A stretch of DNA of 64,000 nt from Enhydrobacter aerosaccus (GCA_903915535.1 CAIWTJ010000096.1:1-64000); one strand, 5' to 3'; counted from the stretch's first letter, positions 7,791-16,923 are shown. Numbers and translations are program-made. The notes: generated from the sequence alone by a model not told the origin.

Positions 7791-8864
7791 TCAGTAACGG
7801 AAGGTGACGTTCACCGAGCCGTACTGATCCCAGCGGTCACGTTCGAAGAACTCCGGGCTGCGCAGGACCTGCGTGTAGCTGATGCGCACGCCGCGGAAGA
7901 GAAAGGCGATGCCGGCGCTGGCCTCGCCCACGAACGGGCGGTGCGTGACGCTCACGATGTCGCCGCCGGCGGTATTGCCGTCGAGCACCAGGTTGCGCGC
8001 GACCGCCTCGCCGTTCAGGCCGACGAAGAAGTACCAGCCGAAGTCTTCGCCTACGAACCCCTCGGAGCCCGGCAGCGCCGGCCTCGCGCGCGGCGGGCCG
8101 AAGTCGCTGCGCAGGTCCTTGCCGATGCGCAAGATGCCGCCCGCGCTGGCGAAGGTCTCGAAGTTGCCGAGCGTGGCGCCCAGCCGCGGGATGAAGTCAT
8201 ATTCGAGCTTCGGACTGTCGAACAGGACATTGTGTCCGGTGCGCCAGCGGCGCTCGAAGGTGAGACCGATCGTCGGCTCGTTGTACAGCTGGTTGGCCCA
8301 GCCGTTCGCCTGGTTGACGCCGATCAGCTTGTGGAAGTTGTTCTGCACGAATTCGCCGCCGGCTGCCGGACCCACGACGCCGACGTCGAGTTGCAGCGTG
8401 TCCTGGCGGACCGGCTCGTCGCGGCCGGTCGTGGCGTCGTTGCGCTTGTAGGTCTGCTGCAGGGCGACGCTGGCATAGAGCCAGGCAGCGTAAGGCCGGT
8501 CGTTGAAGATCGGCTGCGAGATATCGGTGTTCTGCGGCGTGTAGATGTTCTGGCCGACCGAGACGCCGACACGGCGAGTCACCGAGGAAACTGCCGATTC
8601 ACCGAAGAAGGTCGGGATGGTGGTCAGGGCCGCGATGCCCTCCGGCAGCGACGGCAGCGCGGGCGACAGCCAGCCAAAGCGAAAACCGTTTGTGTAGTCG
8701 CGATCGGACTTGCCGATGCGGTTGAAGACGTCGTTCTCGACCTGGAAGCTGAAGATGTTGCGCAATTCGTCGGGATCGGGCGTATCGTCGACCGGCACTC
8801 TCTGCGCCGCCGCGGAAACGACACTCGCCATCAGCGCGGCGGCCGCCAGAAACAACAATCTCAT
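7791..8864 (-). CDS. LpxR-like outer membrane lipid A deacylase (DUF2219)
   Basis: The 357-residue protein has an N-terminal signal peptide (MRLLFLAAAALMASVVSAAAQ) and a beta-barrel sequence ending in aromatic NVTFRY. Family landmarks are FQVENDVF, DRDYTNGFRFGW and the FHKLIG-GWANQL region, matching the Asn-Asp, Ser/Thr and His active-site positions of LpxR, which removes the 3'-acyloxyacyl chain of lipid A. The start ATG has AAGGGG upstream. Lipid A activity is inferred from family membership; many DUF2219 members are untested. Confidence 0.8.
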   Translation of the reverse strand: MRLLFLAAAALMASVVSAAAQRVPVDDTPDPDELRNIFSFQVENDVFNRIGKSDRDYTNGFRFGWLSPALPSLPEGIAALTTIPTFFGESAVSSVTRRVGVSVGQNIYTPQNTDISQPIFNDRPYAAWLYASVALQQTYKRNDATTGRDEPVRQDTLQLDVGVVGPAAGGEFVQNNFHKLIGVNQANGWANQLYNEPTIGLTFERRWRTGHNVLFDSPKLEYDFIPRLGATLGNFETFASAGGILRIGKDLRSDFGPPRARPALPGSEGFVGEDFGWYFFVGLNGEAVARNLVLDGNTAGGDIVSVTHRPFVGEASAGIAFLFRGVRISYTQVLRSPEFFERDRWDQYGSVNVTFRY

Positions 8865-8915
8865 GCACAAAAACCCCTTAAGGGTTTCCAACGCCCGTGA
8901 TGACCCAAGGTTCCG

Positions 8916-10166
8916 TCAGCGCAGGTTGGCCGTCGCGTTTTTCGACCAAAGCTGCTCACGCCAGCGTGAAACGATGGCCAGCGTTGCCGCCACGCCCACC
9001 AGGCTAAAGATCGAGCCGGTGACCGCAAAGCTGAAGTGCTCGACCATCGGGCCGGACAGCAGCAATCCCAGCGGCAGGCCGTAGACCGCGAGCATCCGCA
9101 CGCCCATCACGCGGCCACGGAACGCCGGATCGGCGGTGCGCAGGAGGATGACCGCCATCGGCACCATGCAGAAGCTCTGCGCGAATCCGATCACGAACAG
9201 CAGCGGCTGGCCGATCGCGGGAGTCGTGATCCAGGAGAAGACGAAGTTGAGCGAGAACCAGGCGAGCGCGAAGGCTATCATGGTGCGTGCCGCGCGGATG
9301 CGGGCGCCGTTGGTCGAGAGCACGATCGAGCCCGTCAGCGCGCCGCTGGCATAGATCGCGATCAGCCAGCCCAGCCCCGTCTGGTTCATGCCGTAGATGT
9401 CCTTGGCGACATAGGCCAGCAGCTGGCCCACCACCGGATAGGCCGCGAAGTTCATGAGGAAGGCGAGCAGGGTCGCCGCGCGCACGTCGGGTGTCGACCA
9501 GACGTAGACGAAGCCCTCGCGCAATGCCGCGAACGGCGACATCGCCAGCCTGCCCTCGCCCAGCACGCGCACGCGCTTGAGGCCGACATTGAGCGTGAGC
9601 GCGAAGCTCACCAGATAGACCAGGAACACCGCGGCATAGGCGAGACCGGCGCCGAGCGCCGCCACGAGGGCCGCACCGCTCAACGCGCCGACGACGCGGG
9701 CGGAGTCGGCGGTGGTGCGCGACACGCTCATGGCGCGCATCAGCAGTTCGGTCGGCATGGTCTCGCCGACCAGCAGGTTGCGCAGCGTGATGTCCGACGG
9801 CCGCACCAGCCCGATGATCGTGGCCAGCACGAACACCGCCACGGGCGTGGCGTTGTGCGTGGCGAACAGAACCGTGAGCACCAGGGCCGTCGCGATGTAG
9901 GTGCCGCGCATGGCGCAAAGAAGGTTGCGGTTGCCGAAGCGGTCGCCCGCCATGCCGTAGAACGGCGAGATCAGCGTCCCCAGGAACTGCAGCGAGCCGA
10001 AGATCGCCAGCGCCAGCACCGACTGGGTCGAGACCAGCACGAACCAGCCCAGGATCACGCCTTCCATCTCGAACGCCCAGGATGCGAGGAGGTCGGCCGG
10101 CCACTGAAAGCGGAAGCTGCGCACGCCGAACGGCGCGAGCGCCGGTATCCGCGCGATCAAACTCAC
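8916..10166 (-). CDS. MFS transporter
   Basis: The 416-residue protein has about 12 membrane helices. Loop 2-3 carries GMAGDRFGNRN, the MFS motif A (G-x3-DRxGxR), which marks the enterobactin-exporter-like/MFS_3 branch. The C-terminal half starts around residue 215 after a short basic loop. Its ligand is unknown and there is no linked regulator. It faces the divergent lipoprotein gene across about 200 bp. Confidence 0.82.
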   Translation of the reverse strand: MSLIARIPALAPFGVRSFRFQWPADLLASWAFEMEGVILGWFVLVSTQSVLALAIFGSLQFLGTLISPFYGMAGDRFGNRNLLCAMRGTYIATALVLTVLFATHNATPVAVFVLATIIGLVRPSDITLRNLLVGETMPTELLMRAMSVSRTTADSARVVGALSGAALVAALGAGLAYAAVFLVYLVSFALTLNVGLKRVRVLGEGRLAMSPFAALREGFVYVWSTPDVRAATLLAFLMNFAAYPVVGQLLAYVAKDIYGMNQTGLGWLIAIYASGALTGSIVLSTNGARIRAARTMIAFALAWFSLNFVFSWITTPAIGQPLLFVIGFAQSFCMVPMAVILLRTADPAFRGRVMGVRMLAVYGLPLGLLLSGPMVEHFSFAVTGSIFSLVGVAATLAIVSRWREQLWSKNATANLR

Positions 10167-10374
10167 GTCTTGTTTGTTTCCTCTCCCCCGTTATGGGGGC
10201 GAGGCAAGGTACGCGCTCGGCATCCCGGGTGCAACGAACCGCCCGACAGCCGCAACCTTCCCCGCGTCTTCGCGTTCATACCGCGCCATCCACCGCGATT
10301 TTGCCCTGCAGCGCGCTGCGCCGGGCCTGCGCGAGTGCCCATTCCAATCTCAACTCGAATATCGGGAGATCCTC

Positions 10375-10941
10375 ATGATGAACGCCAAACTGCTGGCCGC
10401 GATTTCGCTCGGCCTCGTCACGGCCGCTTGCGGCGCCCCCTATCAGCAGCGCCAGGCCGCGGCACCGTACGCCGAGCCCAGGACCGCGACCGCTTCGGAG
10501 CGCAACTGTCTCGACTACGGCTTCACGCCGGGCAACATGGGCTATGACCGCTGCGTGCAGCGCGAGCAGGCGGCCCGCCAGGCCGGCCGCATGGACCGCA
10601 ACTATGCCGAAGGACGGCTGGTCGATGACGCACGCGGCGCTTGTTACGACTATGGCCTCGAACGCGGCACCCAGCGCTACGACAATTGCGTGACGCGCGA
10701 AGTCGATGCCCGCCGCTACCGCGAGCAGGGCGACGTCTACAGCCCGAGCCGGACGAGCACGACCTACACGACATACTCGACCGCGCCGGCCTACACGCCA
10801 GCGCCGACCTATGCCGACCAGGAGCGTCCCGCCGCCGGCGTGGCCGTCTCCACCGACGAGTTCGGCTTCCGCTACGACGGCCAGGGCAACCGGGTCGATC
10901 GCAACGGCCGCATCATCGATCCGCAGAGCACCACGCGCTGA
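10375..10941 (+). CDS. Putative lipoprotein with a duplicated Cys motif
   Basis: The 188-residue protein starts after GGGAG and opens with a lipoprotein signal (MMNAKLLAAISLGLVTAACGAP, cleavage before Cys). The mature part holds two related modules, NCLDYGFTPGNMGYDRCVQRE and ACYDYGLERGTQRYDNCVTRE, each with two cysteines framing a DYG...YD core, so each may form a small disulfide-closed unit. A Thr/Tyr/Pro-rich linker follows. The end, FGFRYDGQGNRVDRNGRIID, looks like a small separate motif. The function is unknown. Confidence 0.75.
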   Translation: MMNAKLLAAISLGLVTAACGAPYQQRQAAAPYAEPRTATASERNCLDYGFTPGNMGYDRCVQREQAARQAGRMDRNYAEGRLVDDARGACYDYGLERGTQRYDNCVTREVDARRYREQGDVYSPSRTSTTYTTYSTAPAYTPAPTYADQERPAAGVAVSTDEFGFRYDGQGNRVDRNGRIIDPQSTTR

Positions 10942-11202
10942 GGCAACGGCCGGGCGGCCTCGTGCGCCCGGCCTCTCCCGCGATGGCTAAGGACTCGCAT
11001 ATATCCTGCGAATAGAAGGGATATCTGCCGCGCCCCTTGCGTAATTTAGTGTGCTAAACTAATTACATATCCGCGACCAAAAGACTGAGGGGATTACTCG
11101 GACTTGCGTTGCGGGCCCACTCCGGGCAGGGTGGGTTTGGATGCCGTCAAGCGGTCGACAGGGTCGGCCGGTCCGCAGATTTTGTGTTGGAGAGAATCCG
11201 CG
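10942..11202. other. Intergenic region with an inverted repeat before the radical SAM gene
   Basis: No gene is seen. An AT-rich patch around 11041-11070 carries the dyad TTTAG-TGTG-CTAAA within wider imperfect GTAATT...AATTAC arms, the kind of site MarR/TetR regulators use. The rest is GC-rich leader to the radical SAM gene, which has its own GGAGAG ribosome binding site. Confidence 0.5.
11045..11058. promoter_or_regulatory. Candidate operator dyad TTTAG-N4-CTAAA
   Basis: A perfect 5-bp inverted repeat with a 4-bp spacer, nested in outer GTAATT/AATTAC arms (11041-11066), about 145 bp upstream of the radical SAM start. It is the only AT-rich spot in the gap. No regulator gene is adjacent. Confidence 0.4.
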
Positions 11203-13011
11203 ATGCTCGCGGCAGCCAAAAAGACCAAGTTTCAACTCATCCTGATCAAGCCGACGCACTACGACGACGACGGCTATCCGATCACGTGGATGCGGTCGCA
11301 TATTCCGTCGAACACGCTGGCCGCGCTCTACGGCCTGGGCGCGGACAGCCAGCGCCGTGAAGTGCTGGGTCCCGACGTCGAGATCGTCATGCGCCCGATC
11401 GACGAGACCAACACGCGCGTGCGCCCCGAAAAGCTGATGGCGGAGATCCGCCGCACCGGCGGCAAGGCGCTCATCTGCCTCGTCGGCGTGCAGACCAACC
11501 AGTTTCCGCGCGCCGTGGACATCGCCCGCCCCTTCATCAAGGCGGGCTTCCCCGTGGCGCTGGGCGGCTTCCATATCTCTGGCTGCCTCTCGATGCTGCC
11601 GGTCACGCCGCCCGAGATCCAGGCGGCGATGGACATGGGCATCTCCATGTTCGCCGGCGAGGCCGAGGAAAACCGCTTCGACGAGGTGATGCGCGACGCC
11701 TTCAACGGCACCATGAAGCCGCTCTACAACTACATGGACAATCTGCCGAACCTCGAGGGCGAGCCCACGCCGTGGCTGCCGCCCAGCGCCGTGTCGCGCG
11801 TCGAAGGCGGCATGTCGAGCTTCGATCTCGGCCGCGGCTGCCCGTTCCAGTGCTCGTTCTGCACCATCATCAACGTGCAGGGCCGCAAGAGCCGCTTCCG
11901 CAATGCCGACGATCTCGAAGCCATCGTTCGCGACAACCTCAGCCAGGGCATCACGTCGTTCTTCATCACCGACGACAACATGGCGCGCAACCGCCACTGG
12001 GAAGACTTCTTCGACCGGCTGATCGAGCTGCGCGAGAACGAAGGCATCGAGTGCCAGTTGATCATCCAGGTCGACACGCAGTGCCATCGCATCCCGAACT
12101 TCATCAACAAGGCGCGCTGGGCCGGCGTCTATCGCGTGTTCATCGGTCTCGAGAACGTCAATCCGGACAATCTGCTGGCGGCCAAGAAGCGCCAGAACAA
12201 GATCACCGAATACCGCAAGATGCTCCAGGCCTGGCACACGTCGGGCGCGTCCACGTGGGCGGGCTACATCCTGGGCTTCCCGGGCGACACGCGCGAATCG
12301 ATCCTGCGCGACATGGAGATCATCAAGAAGGAGCTGCCGCTCGACATCCTCGAGCTGTTCATCCTGACGCCGCTGCCCGGCTCCGAGGATCACCAGAAGC
12401 TCTGGAAGCAGGGTGTCTGGATGGATCCGGACCTCAACAAGTACGACGTCCATCATCGCTGCGTGCATCATCCGAAGATGAGCGATGCCGAGTTCGACCA
12501 GGTCTACAAGGAAGCCTGGAAGGCCTACTACACGCCCGAGCACATCGAGACGGTGACGCGCCGCCACGGCGCCATTCCCGGCCGCAACCCGGGCGAGGTC
12601 GCGAAGTTCATGACCATGTTCAAGGTCGTGTTCGAGGCCGAGGGCATTCACCCGCTGGAAGGCGGCGCGGTGCGCCTGAAGTATCGCCGCGACCGCCGCC
12701 ACGGCTTGCCGATCGTGCCGCCGGGCATCTTCCACGTGAAGCTCGCCGCCGAGTTCTGGAAGAAGCTCACGATCTACGGCCGCCTCGCCTGGCAGGGCTG
12801 GCGCATCGGCCAGATGGTCAAGAACGATCCCAAGCGCCTGGAATACACCGACCTCGCGCTCGAGCCGGTGGTCGACGAGGACATGGACAAGCTCTCGCTG
12901 TTCTCCGAGACGTCGGGCGGCGACGCCGCCGTCAGCAAGCGCCGCAGCGAGGATCTCGCCCGCGCCAAGACCGCTGCGGCCCATAACCAGAGGCTGGCTG
13001 CCGCCGAGTAG
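11203..13011 (+). CDS. B12-binding-type radical SAM enzyme of unknown function
   Basis: The 602-residue protein has an N-terminal Rossmann-like cobalamin-binding-type domain (about residues 1-180, with VALGGFHISGC) and a radical SAM core. The cluster motif is Cys-213, Cys-217 and Cys-220 in GRGCPFQCSFC, followed by ITDDNMARN and IGLENVNPDN segments. The canonical B12 motif DxHxxG is not evident, so cobalamin binding is uncertain. The C-terminal 150 residues (LEGGAVRLKYRRDRRHGLP onward) are an extension I do not recognise. The start at MLAAAKKTKF has a GGAGAG ribosome binding site. The gene stands alone, so its context gives no substrate. Confidence 0.8.
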   Translation: MLAAAKKTKFQLILIKPTHYDDDGYPITWMRSHIPSNTLAALYGLGADSQRREVLGPDVEIVMRPIDETNTRVRPEKLMAEIRRTGGKALICLVGVQTNQFPRAVDIARPFIKAGFPVALGGFHISGCLSMLPVTPPEIQAAMDMGISMFAGEAEENRFDEVMRDAFNGTMKPLYNYMDNLPNLEGEPTPWLPPSAVSRVEGGMSSFDLGRGCPFQCSFCTIINVQGRKSRFRNADDLEAIVRDNLSQGITSFFITDDNMARNRHWEDFFDRLIELRENEGIECQLIIQVDTQCHRIPNFINKARWAGVYRVFIGLENVNPDNLLAAKKRQNKITEYRKMLQAWHTSGASTWAGYILGFPGDTRESILRDMEIIKKELPLDILELFILTPLPGSEDHQKLWKQGVWMDPDLNKYDVHHRCVHHPKMSDAEFDQVYKEAWKAYYTPEHIETVTRRHGAIPGRNPGEVAKFMTMFKVVFEAEGIHPLEGGAVRLKYRRDRRHGLPIVPPGIFHVKLAAEFWKKLTIYGRLAWQGWRIGQMVKNDPKRLEYTDLALEPVVDEDMDKLSLFSETSGGDAAVSKRRSEDLARAKTAAAHNQRLAAAE

Positions 13012-13052
13012 TCGGCGGGAGACGAGCGCACACGCCGTCATTCGATAGTCGG

Positions 13053-13124
13053 TGTCATCCCGAGCGAAGCGAGGGATCTTTGGACGACCGAAGTTAAGGA
13101 TCCCTCGCTTCGCTCGGGATGACA
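13053..13124. repeat. Dispersed palindromic repeat, perfect 26-bp arms
   Basis: The arms TGTCATCCCGAGCGAAGCGA... and their exact reverse complement flank a 20-bp spacer. This family of extragenic palindromes (CATCCCGAGCGAAGCGAGGGATC type) is scattered through many bacterial genomes. It lies between the convergent radical SAM and TauD genes and could act as a bidirectional terminator. A related copy lies beside upp. Confidence 0.85.
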
Positions 13125-13155
13125 AAAGTGCGTGGGGGCGATGCCGTGCCCCGAA

Positions 13156-14031
13156 CTAATGCACCGTCGGCTTCACCTGGTCGAGGCCGTCGGCCATGGT
13201 CGCGGAGATCGTGGTGCGTACCATCGAGCGCTCCTTCGCATAGTCCCACGGCCGACCGCGATGGAGCATCGCGCGGTTGTCCCACATCACGACGTCGCCC
13301 TGCCGCCATTTGTGGACGTGCACGTACTCGCGCTTCGTCGTCTCGTCCATCAGCTCCGCCAGCAGCTGGCGCGCGTCGCGATCGTCCATGCCGTCGATCG
13401 CATAAGCGTGGCTGGCGATATAGAGCGCGCGGCGCTGGTTGGTCGGGTTCAGCCAGTTCATGCGCCAGCGCACCGGCGGCAGCGCCTTGCGTTCGGCGGC
13501 GTTGGCGAGGTCGGGATGGATCTGGTCGCGGCTGTTGGCATACGAGTGCGTCGCCACAGCATCGGTGAGCCTGGCCCGGAGGTCGGACGGCAGACGCTCC
13601 CACGCCAGGCGCGTGGAGGTGAACTCGGTGTCGCCGTCTTGTCCCGGCAGCACGCGCGCGGTCAGCACCGAGGCCAGCGCCGGCGTCTTCTTGAAAGAGG
13701 AGTCGGTGTGCCACAGCGCATTGGCCTGCGCGATCAGCACCTGGCGATCGGTCGGCGGCACGACGTGGCCGTCGGGGCCGAGATTGGTGAGGCGCGAATA
13801 GAAGCTGTTCTCTCCCAGGGAGGCCGCCTTGGTGAGTTCGAGCGGCCCGAAGGCGCGGCTGAAGGCCACCTGGATGTCGTCGGCGATCGGCTGGTCCCGG
13901 AACAGGAGCAGCGAATGTTCCTCGAAGGCCGCGCGCACGGCCTTGTAGGCATCGGCATCGATGGCGACGTCGAGGATGCTCACGCCGCGGACTTCGACGC
14001 CGAATCCAGGTCCCAAGGGCACCAGTTCCAT
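13156..14031 (-). CDS. TauD/TfdA family Fe(II)/2-oxoglutarate dioxygenase
   Basis: The 291-residue protein has a double-stranded beta-helix dioxygenase fold. The iron motif starts with WHTDSSF (His and Asp), the distal His lies in [21 protein letters not shown], and the Arg of that segment is the usual 2-oxoglutarate anchor. An N-terminal [14 protein letters not shown] segment matches the family. TauD relatives hydroxylate sulfonates, phenoxy acids or other carboxylates; the substrate here is not determinable. It is divergent from nadK with about 75 bp between. Confidence 0.87.
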   Translation of the reverse strand: MELVPLGPGFGVEVRGVSILDVAIDADAYKAVRAAFEEHSLLLFRDQPIADDIQVAFSRAFGPLELTKAASLGENSFYSRLTNLGPDGHVVPPTDRQVLIAQANALWHTDSSFKKTPALASVLTARVLPGQDGDTEFTSTRLAWERLPSDLRARLTDAVATHSYANSRDQIHPDLANAAERKALPPVRWRMNWLNPTNQRRALYIASHAYAIDGMDDRDARQLLAELMDETTKREYVHVHKWRQGDVVMWDNRAMLHRGRPWDYAKERSMVRTTISATMADGLDQVKPTVH

Positions 14032-14105
14032 GCCGTTCCTCCTGTAGGTCTTCTTTCACAGATTTTACCGCACGGCGGCCCGGACCGGCTATAGTGGCTT
14101 TCTTC

Positions 14106-14885
14106 ATGCCCAGCCCCTCTTTCGCTCCGCGTCTTGCCTTCGTGGCGGCCGCCACGCCCGCCGCCCGGGATGCCCGCAAGGCCCTGGAAAAGCGCTATGG
14201 CGCCGTGCAGCCGGCCGAAGCCGACGTCATCGTGGCCCTGGGCGGCGACGGGTTGATGCTGCAAGTCCTGCACCGCCTCATGAAACGCCCGACGCCGATC
14301 TTCGGCATGAACCTCGGCACCGTGGGCTTCCTGCTGAACACCTATCGTGCGACCGGACTGCAGGCCCGCCTCCGTGAGGCACGCCGCGTGACGCTGAACC
14401 CGCTGCGCATGATCGCGCGCACGACGCGCGGTTCGACGAAGGAACTGATCGCCATCAACGAGGTCTCGCTCTTCCGTTCGAGCCGCCAGACCGCGCGCAT
14501 CGCCATCTCCGTCGACGGCAAGGAGCGCCTGCCCGAGCTCTATTGCGACGGCGTCATGGTGGCCACGCCCGCCGGCTCGACGGCCTACAATCTCTCGGTC
14601 CACGGTCCGATCGTGCCGCTCGGCACCGGCCTGCTGGCGCTCACGCCGATCAGCGCTTTCCGGCCGCGGCGCTGGCGCGGCGCGCTGTTGCCGCGTCACG
14701 TCTCGGTCGAATTCACCGTGCTCGATCCGCGCAAGCGTCCGGTCGCGGCCGCCGCCGATTCCGACGACGTCGCCAACGTCGAGAAGGTGACCGTGACCGA
14801 GGCCAACGACATCGAACTCACCCTGCTGTTCGATCCCGAGCACGACCTCGAGGAACGCATCCTCAAGGAACAGTTCAATCCTTGA
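14106..14885 (+). CDS. nadK: NAD kinase
   Basis: The 259-residue protein has the NAD kinase signature: the GGDG motif with catalytic Asp-48 ([12 protein letters not shown]), the AINEVSLFR segment, and [16 protein letters not shown] for ribose and phosphate contacts. It phosphorylates NAD to NADP. The ATG at 14106 is preferred; an in-frame GTG four codons earlier is also possible. The length is normal for alphaproteobacterial NadK. Confidence 0.93.
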   Translation: MPSPSFAPRLAFVAAATPAARDARKALEKRYGAVQPAEADVIVALGGDGLMLQVLHRLMKRPTPIFGMNLGTVGFLLNTYRATGLQARLREARRVTLNPLRMIARTTRGSTKELIAINEVSLFRSSRQTARIAISVDGKERLPELYCDGVMVATPAGSTAYNLSVHGPIVPLGTGLLALTPISAFRPRRWRGALLPRHVSVEFTVLDPRKRPVAAAADSDDVANVEKVTVTEANDIELTLLFDPEHDLEERILKEQFNP

Positions 14886-15033
14886 CATTTGATTGCGAAT
14901 ATCGCAATATCAAGTCACGGGGACCCGGAGCCCGTGGCCAAGGCTAGAAGCGCGGGGATCATGGGAGACGCCGGACCGTGGGCCGGATCGAGCATGGTGG
15001 AAGAGGCCCGCTGTATTCTCATTAGTCTAGTGG

Positions 15034-15086
15034 TTACTTTTAGTAACGGTTAGATTCTGCTTTTTAAAAGCGTTACTTTTCGTAAC
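15034..15086. repeat. Pair of GTTAC-N5-GTAAC dyads
   Basis: GTTACTTTTAGTAAC and GTTACTTTTCGTAAC are nearly identical 15-bp dyads about 38 bp centre to centre, separated by an AT-rich stretch. They look like paired operator sites or short hairpins, yet they lie between gene 3' ends where no promoter is expected. Confidence 0.55.
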
Positions 15087-15097
15087 TGGCTGGGCGA

Positions 15098-15220
15098 AGC
15101 GCGCCACTCCAGTGGCGCTCATGATCTTCCGGACCGCGAGCCTCCGGCTCGCCTCATGAGCGAGCCGGAGGCTCGCAGTCCAAAAGAACATGACTCTGAG
15201 CGCCACTGGAGCGGTGCGCT
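15098..15220. repeat. Large imperfect inverted repeat with a nested GCGAGCC palindrome
   Basis: Arms of about 55 bp pair across a short centre. The inner arms are GCGAGCCTCCGGCTCGC and its reverse complement GCGAGCCGGAGGCTCGC; the outer arms share CCAGTGGCGCTCA / TGAGCGCCACTGG. It resembles dispersed extragenic repeats and may end transcription from both sides. Confidence 0.75.
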
Positions 15221-15230
15221 CCGATGAAGG

Positions 15231-16046
15231 CTAAGCCCTCGTCGTGATGCCGCCGTCGACCACCAGCAGGTGGCCGTTCACGTACGACGCCTCGTCCGAC
15301 GCCAGGAACAGCGCGGCGTTCGCGGTGTCCCAGCCGGTGCCCATCTTGCCGGTGGGCGAGGCCTTGTGACGGATGGCGATCATCTTGTCGTAGGCCTGGT
15401 TATGGTCGGTCTCGCCCTTGGCGTACTGCTCGGCGAGGAAATCGATCATCGGCGTGTGCATGAGGCCGGGCAGGATGGCGTTGCAGCGGATGCCCTTCTC
15501 CGCGTACTGCGAGGCGATCGCCATGGTGAGCGAGTTCACCGCGCCCTTGCTCGCGTTGTAGGCGAGGTAGGTCACGCCCTTGGGCGAGCGGATCGAGGCG
15601 ATCGAGCTCACGTTCACGATCGCGCCCTTGCCCTGCTTCTCCATGATCGGCAGCACGTGCTTGGCGGTGAGGAAGAAGCTCTTCACGTTGACGTCGAACA
15701 CGAGGTGCCACTCGTCCTCGGAGAGTTCGACCGGCCCGCCGGTCGAGCCGATGCCGACGTTGTTGTCGAGGATGTCGATGCGGCCCCACTTGGCCATGCA
15801 GGCGTCGACCATCGCCTTGACCTGCACGGTGTTGGACGCGTCGCACTCGAAGGCGGCGGCTTCGCCGCCCTCCTTCGCGATCAGCCCGACCGTTTCTTCG
15901 GCCGCGGCGCGCTTGCGGTCGACGCAGAACACCTTGGCGCCTTCACGTGCAAACGTGACGGCGGTGCATTTGCCGTTGCCCCAGCCCGGGCCGCTCGACC
16001 CGGCACCCACCACGATCGCGACCCGATCCTTCAACCTGCCCGTCAT
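15231..16046 (-). CDS. SDR family oxidoreductase with an extended glycine motif
   Basis: This 271-residue classical short-chain dehydrogenase has catalytic Ser and YNASK (VSSIASI...YLAYNASKG), an NNVG variant of the NNAG motif, and a C-terminal GHLLVVDGG. The cofactor loop is unusual: GAGSSGPGWGNGKCTA instead of the short TGxxxGxG, as seen in one SDR subgroup. It likely uses NAD(P) on a hydroxy or keto acid. It ends against the repeat-rich gap and starts 14 bp from the CobW gene's 3' end. Confidence 0.85.
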   Translation of the reverse strand: MTGRLKDRVAIVVGAGSSGPGWGNGKCTAVTFAREGAKVFCVDRKRAAAEETVGLIAKEGGEAAAFECDASNTVQVKAMVDACMAKWGRIDILDNNVGIGSTGGPVELSEDEWHLVFDVNVKSFFLTAKHVLPIMEKQGKGAIVNVSSIASIRSPKGVTYLAYNASKGAVNSLTMAIASQYAEKGIRCNAILPGLMHTPMIDFLAEQYAKGETDHNQAYDKMIAIRHKASPTGKMGTGWDTANAALFLASDEASYVNGHLLVVDGGITTRA

Positions 16047-16059
16047 TGCTTCTCTCCCT

Positions 16060-16923
16060 TTACAGGGAGCCTAGCACGGGCCTCACGCCCAGCAGCACCA
16101 GCTGCGACTCCTCGGTATCGCTCCACGGTCCGCCGTCGGTGATGTCGATGCGCTTGCCGACCTGGTGGACGATCGAGCGGCGGTCGGGGCTGTCGCGGAA
16201 ACGCACGATGCCCTTGCCGCGCAGCACGGTCGCGTCGTGCAGCACCTCGAGCAGGGCCGCGCGATCGACCGGCTCCGGCCAGCTGTACGACCAGCTGCGG
16301 AAACTGTTGGCGGGCGTCGGCTTTCCCGAAGCCCCGCGGCGGTCGAGCCCGAACAGGAGATCGAGCGGAACCGCGCAGTGTTGCGCCTCGAGAACTGGCG
16401 CCTGCGAGTGCGTCGACAGCCAGCAGCGCATCACGGCAAGGTCGTCAGCCAGATCCACCTTGTTCAGGACAATCAGATCGGCGGCCTGCAGTTGCCGCAA
16501 CACGGTGTCGCCGACACGCTTGTCGGCCGCGCGCGCGCGCACCTGGTCCGCATCGGCCACCACCACGACACCGTCGCGCGACAGCCGCTCGTCGAGAACG
16601 CCGAGGTCGGCGATGCGGCCGGGATCGGCCACGCCCGAGGCCTCGACCACGATGTGATCGATCGTCTCGGGGCGCTCGAGCAGCTTCAGCACGGTCTCGA
16701 CCAGCGAATCGCCGATGGTGCAGCAGACGCAGCCGTTGGCGAGCGCGATCGTGTCGCCGCCGTGACGCGCGATCAGCTTGCCGTCGATGTCGAGTGCGCC
16801 GAAGTCGTTCACCAGTACGGCGAAGCGCCGCCCCTCCACGCCGGCCAGCAGGCGATTGAGCAGGGTCGTCTTGCCCGCGCCGAGGAAGCCGCCGATGACG
16901 GTGAACGGAATCTGCGCGCTCAT
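16060..16923 (-). CDS. CobW/COG0523 G3E GTPase, putative metallochaperone
   Basis: The 287-residue protein has a Walker A GGFLGAGKTTLLN, the metal-binding GCVCC of the CxCC family hallmark, a switch-region EASGVADP, and the NKVD guanine motif. A CobW C-terminal domain follows from about residue 215. COG0523 GTPases deliver zinc or other metals to target enzymes. Its start overlaps the stop of the amidohydrolase gene by 4 bp, which suggests that the metal-dependent amidohydrolase is its client (inference). Confidence 0.88.
   Translation of the reverse strand: MSAQIPFTVIGGFLGAGKTTLLNRLLAGVEGRRFAVLVNDFGALDIDGKLIARHGGDTIALANGCVCCTIGDSLVETVLKLLERPETIDHIVVEASGVADPGRIADLGVLDERLSRDGVVVVADADQVRARAADKRVGDTVLRQLQAADLIVLNKVDLADDLAVMRCWLSTHSQAPVLEAQHCAVPLDLLFGLDRRGASGKPTPANSFRSWSYSWPEPVDRAALLEVLHDATVLRGKGIVRFRDSPDRRSIVHQVGKRIDITDGGPWSDTEESQLVLLGVRPVLGSL

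Larger units (their letters stand above)
14886..15230. other. Gene-free convergent gap with stacked dyads and a large inverted repeat
   Basis: This 345-bp gap lies between the 3' ends of nadK and the SDR gene. The first half is AT-richer and holds two GTTAC-N5-GTAAC dyads. The second half is a GC-rich imperfect palindrome. I find no convincing ORF. A small RNA is possible but unproven. Confidence 0.6.
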
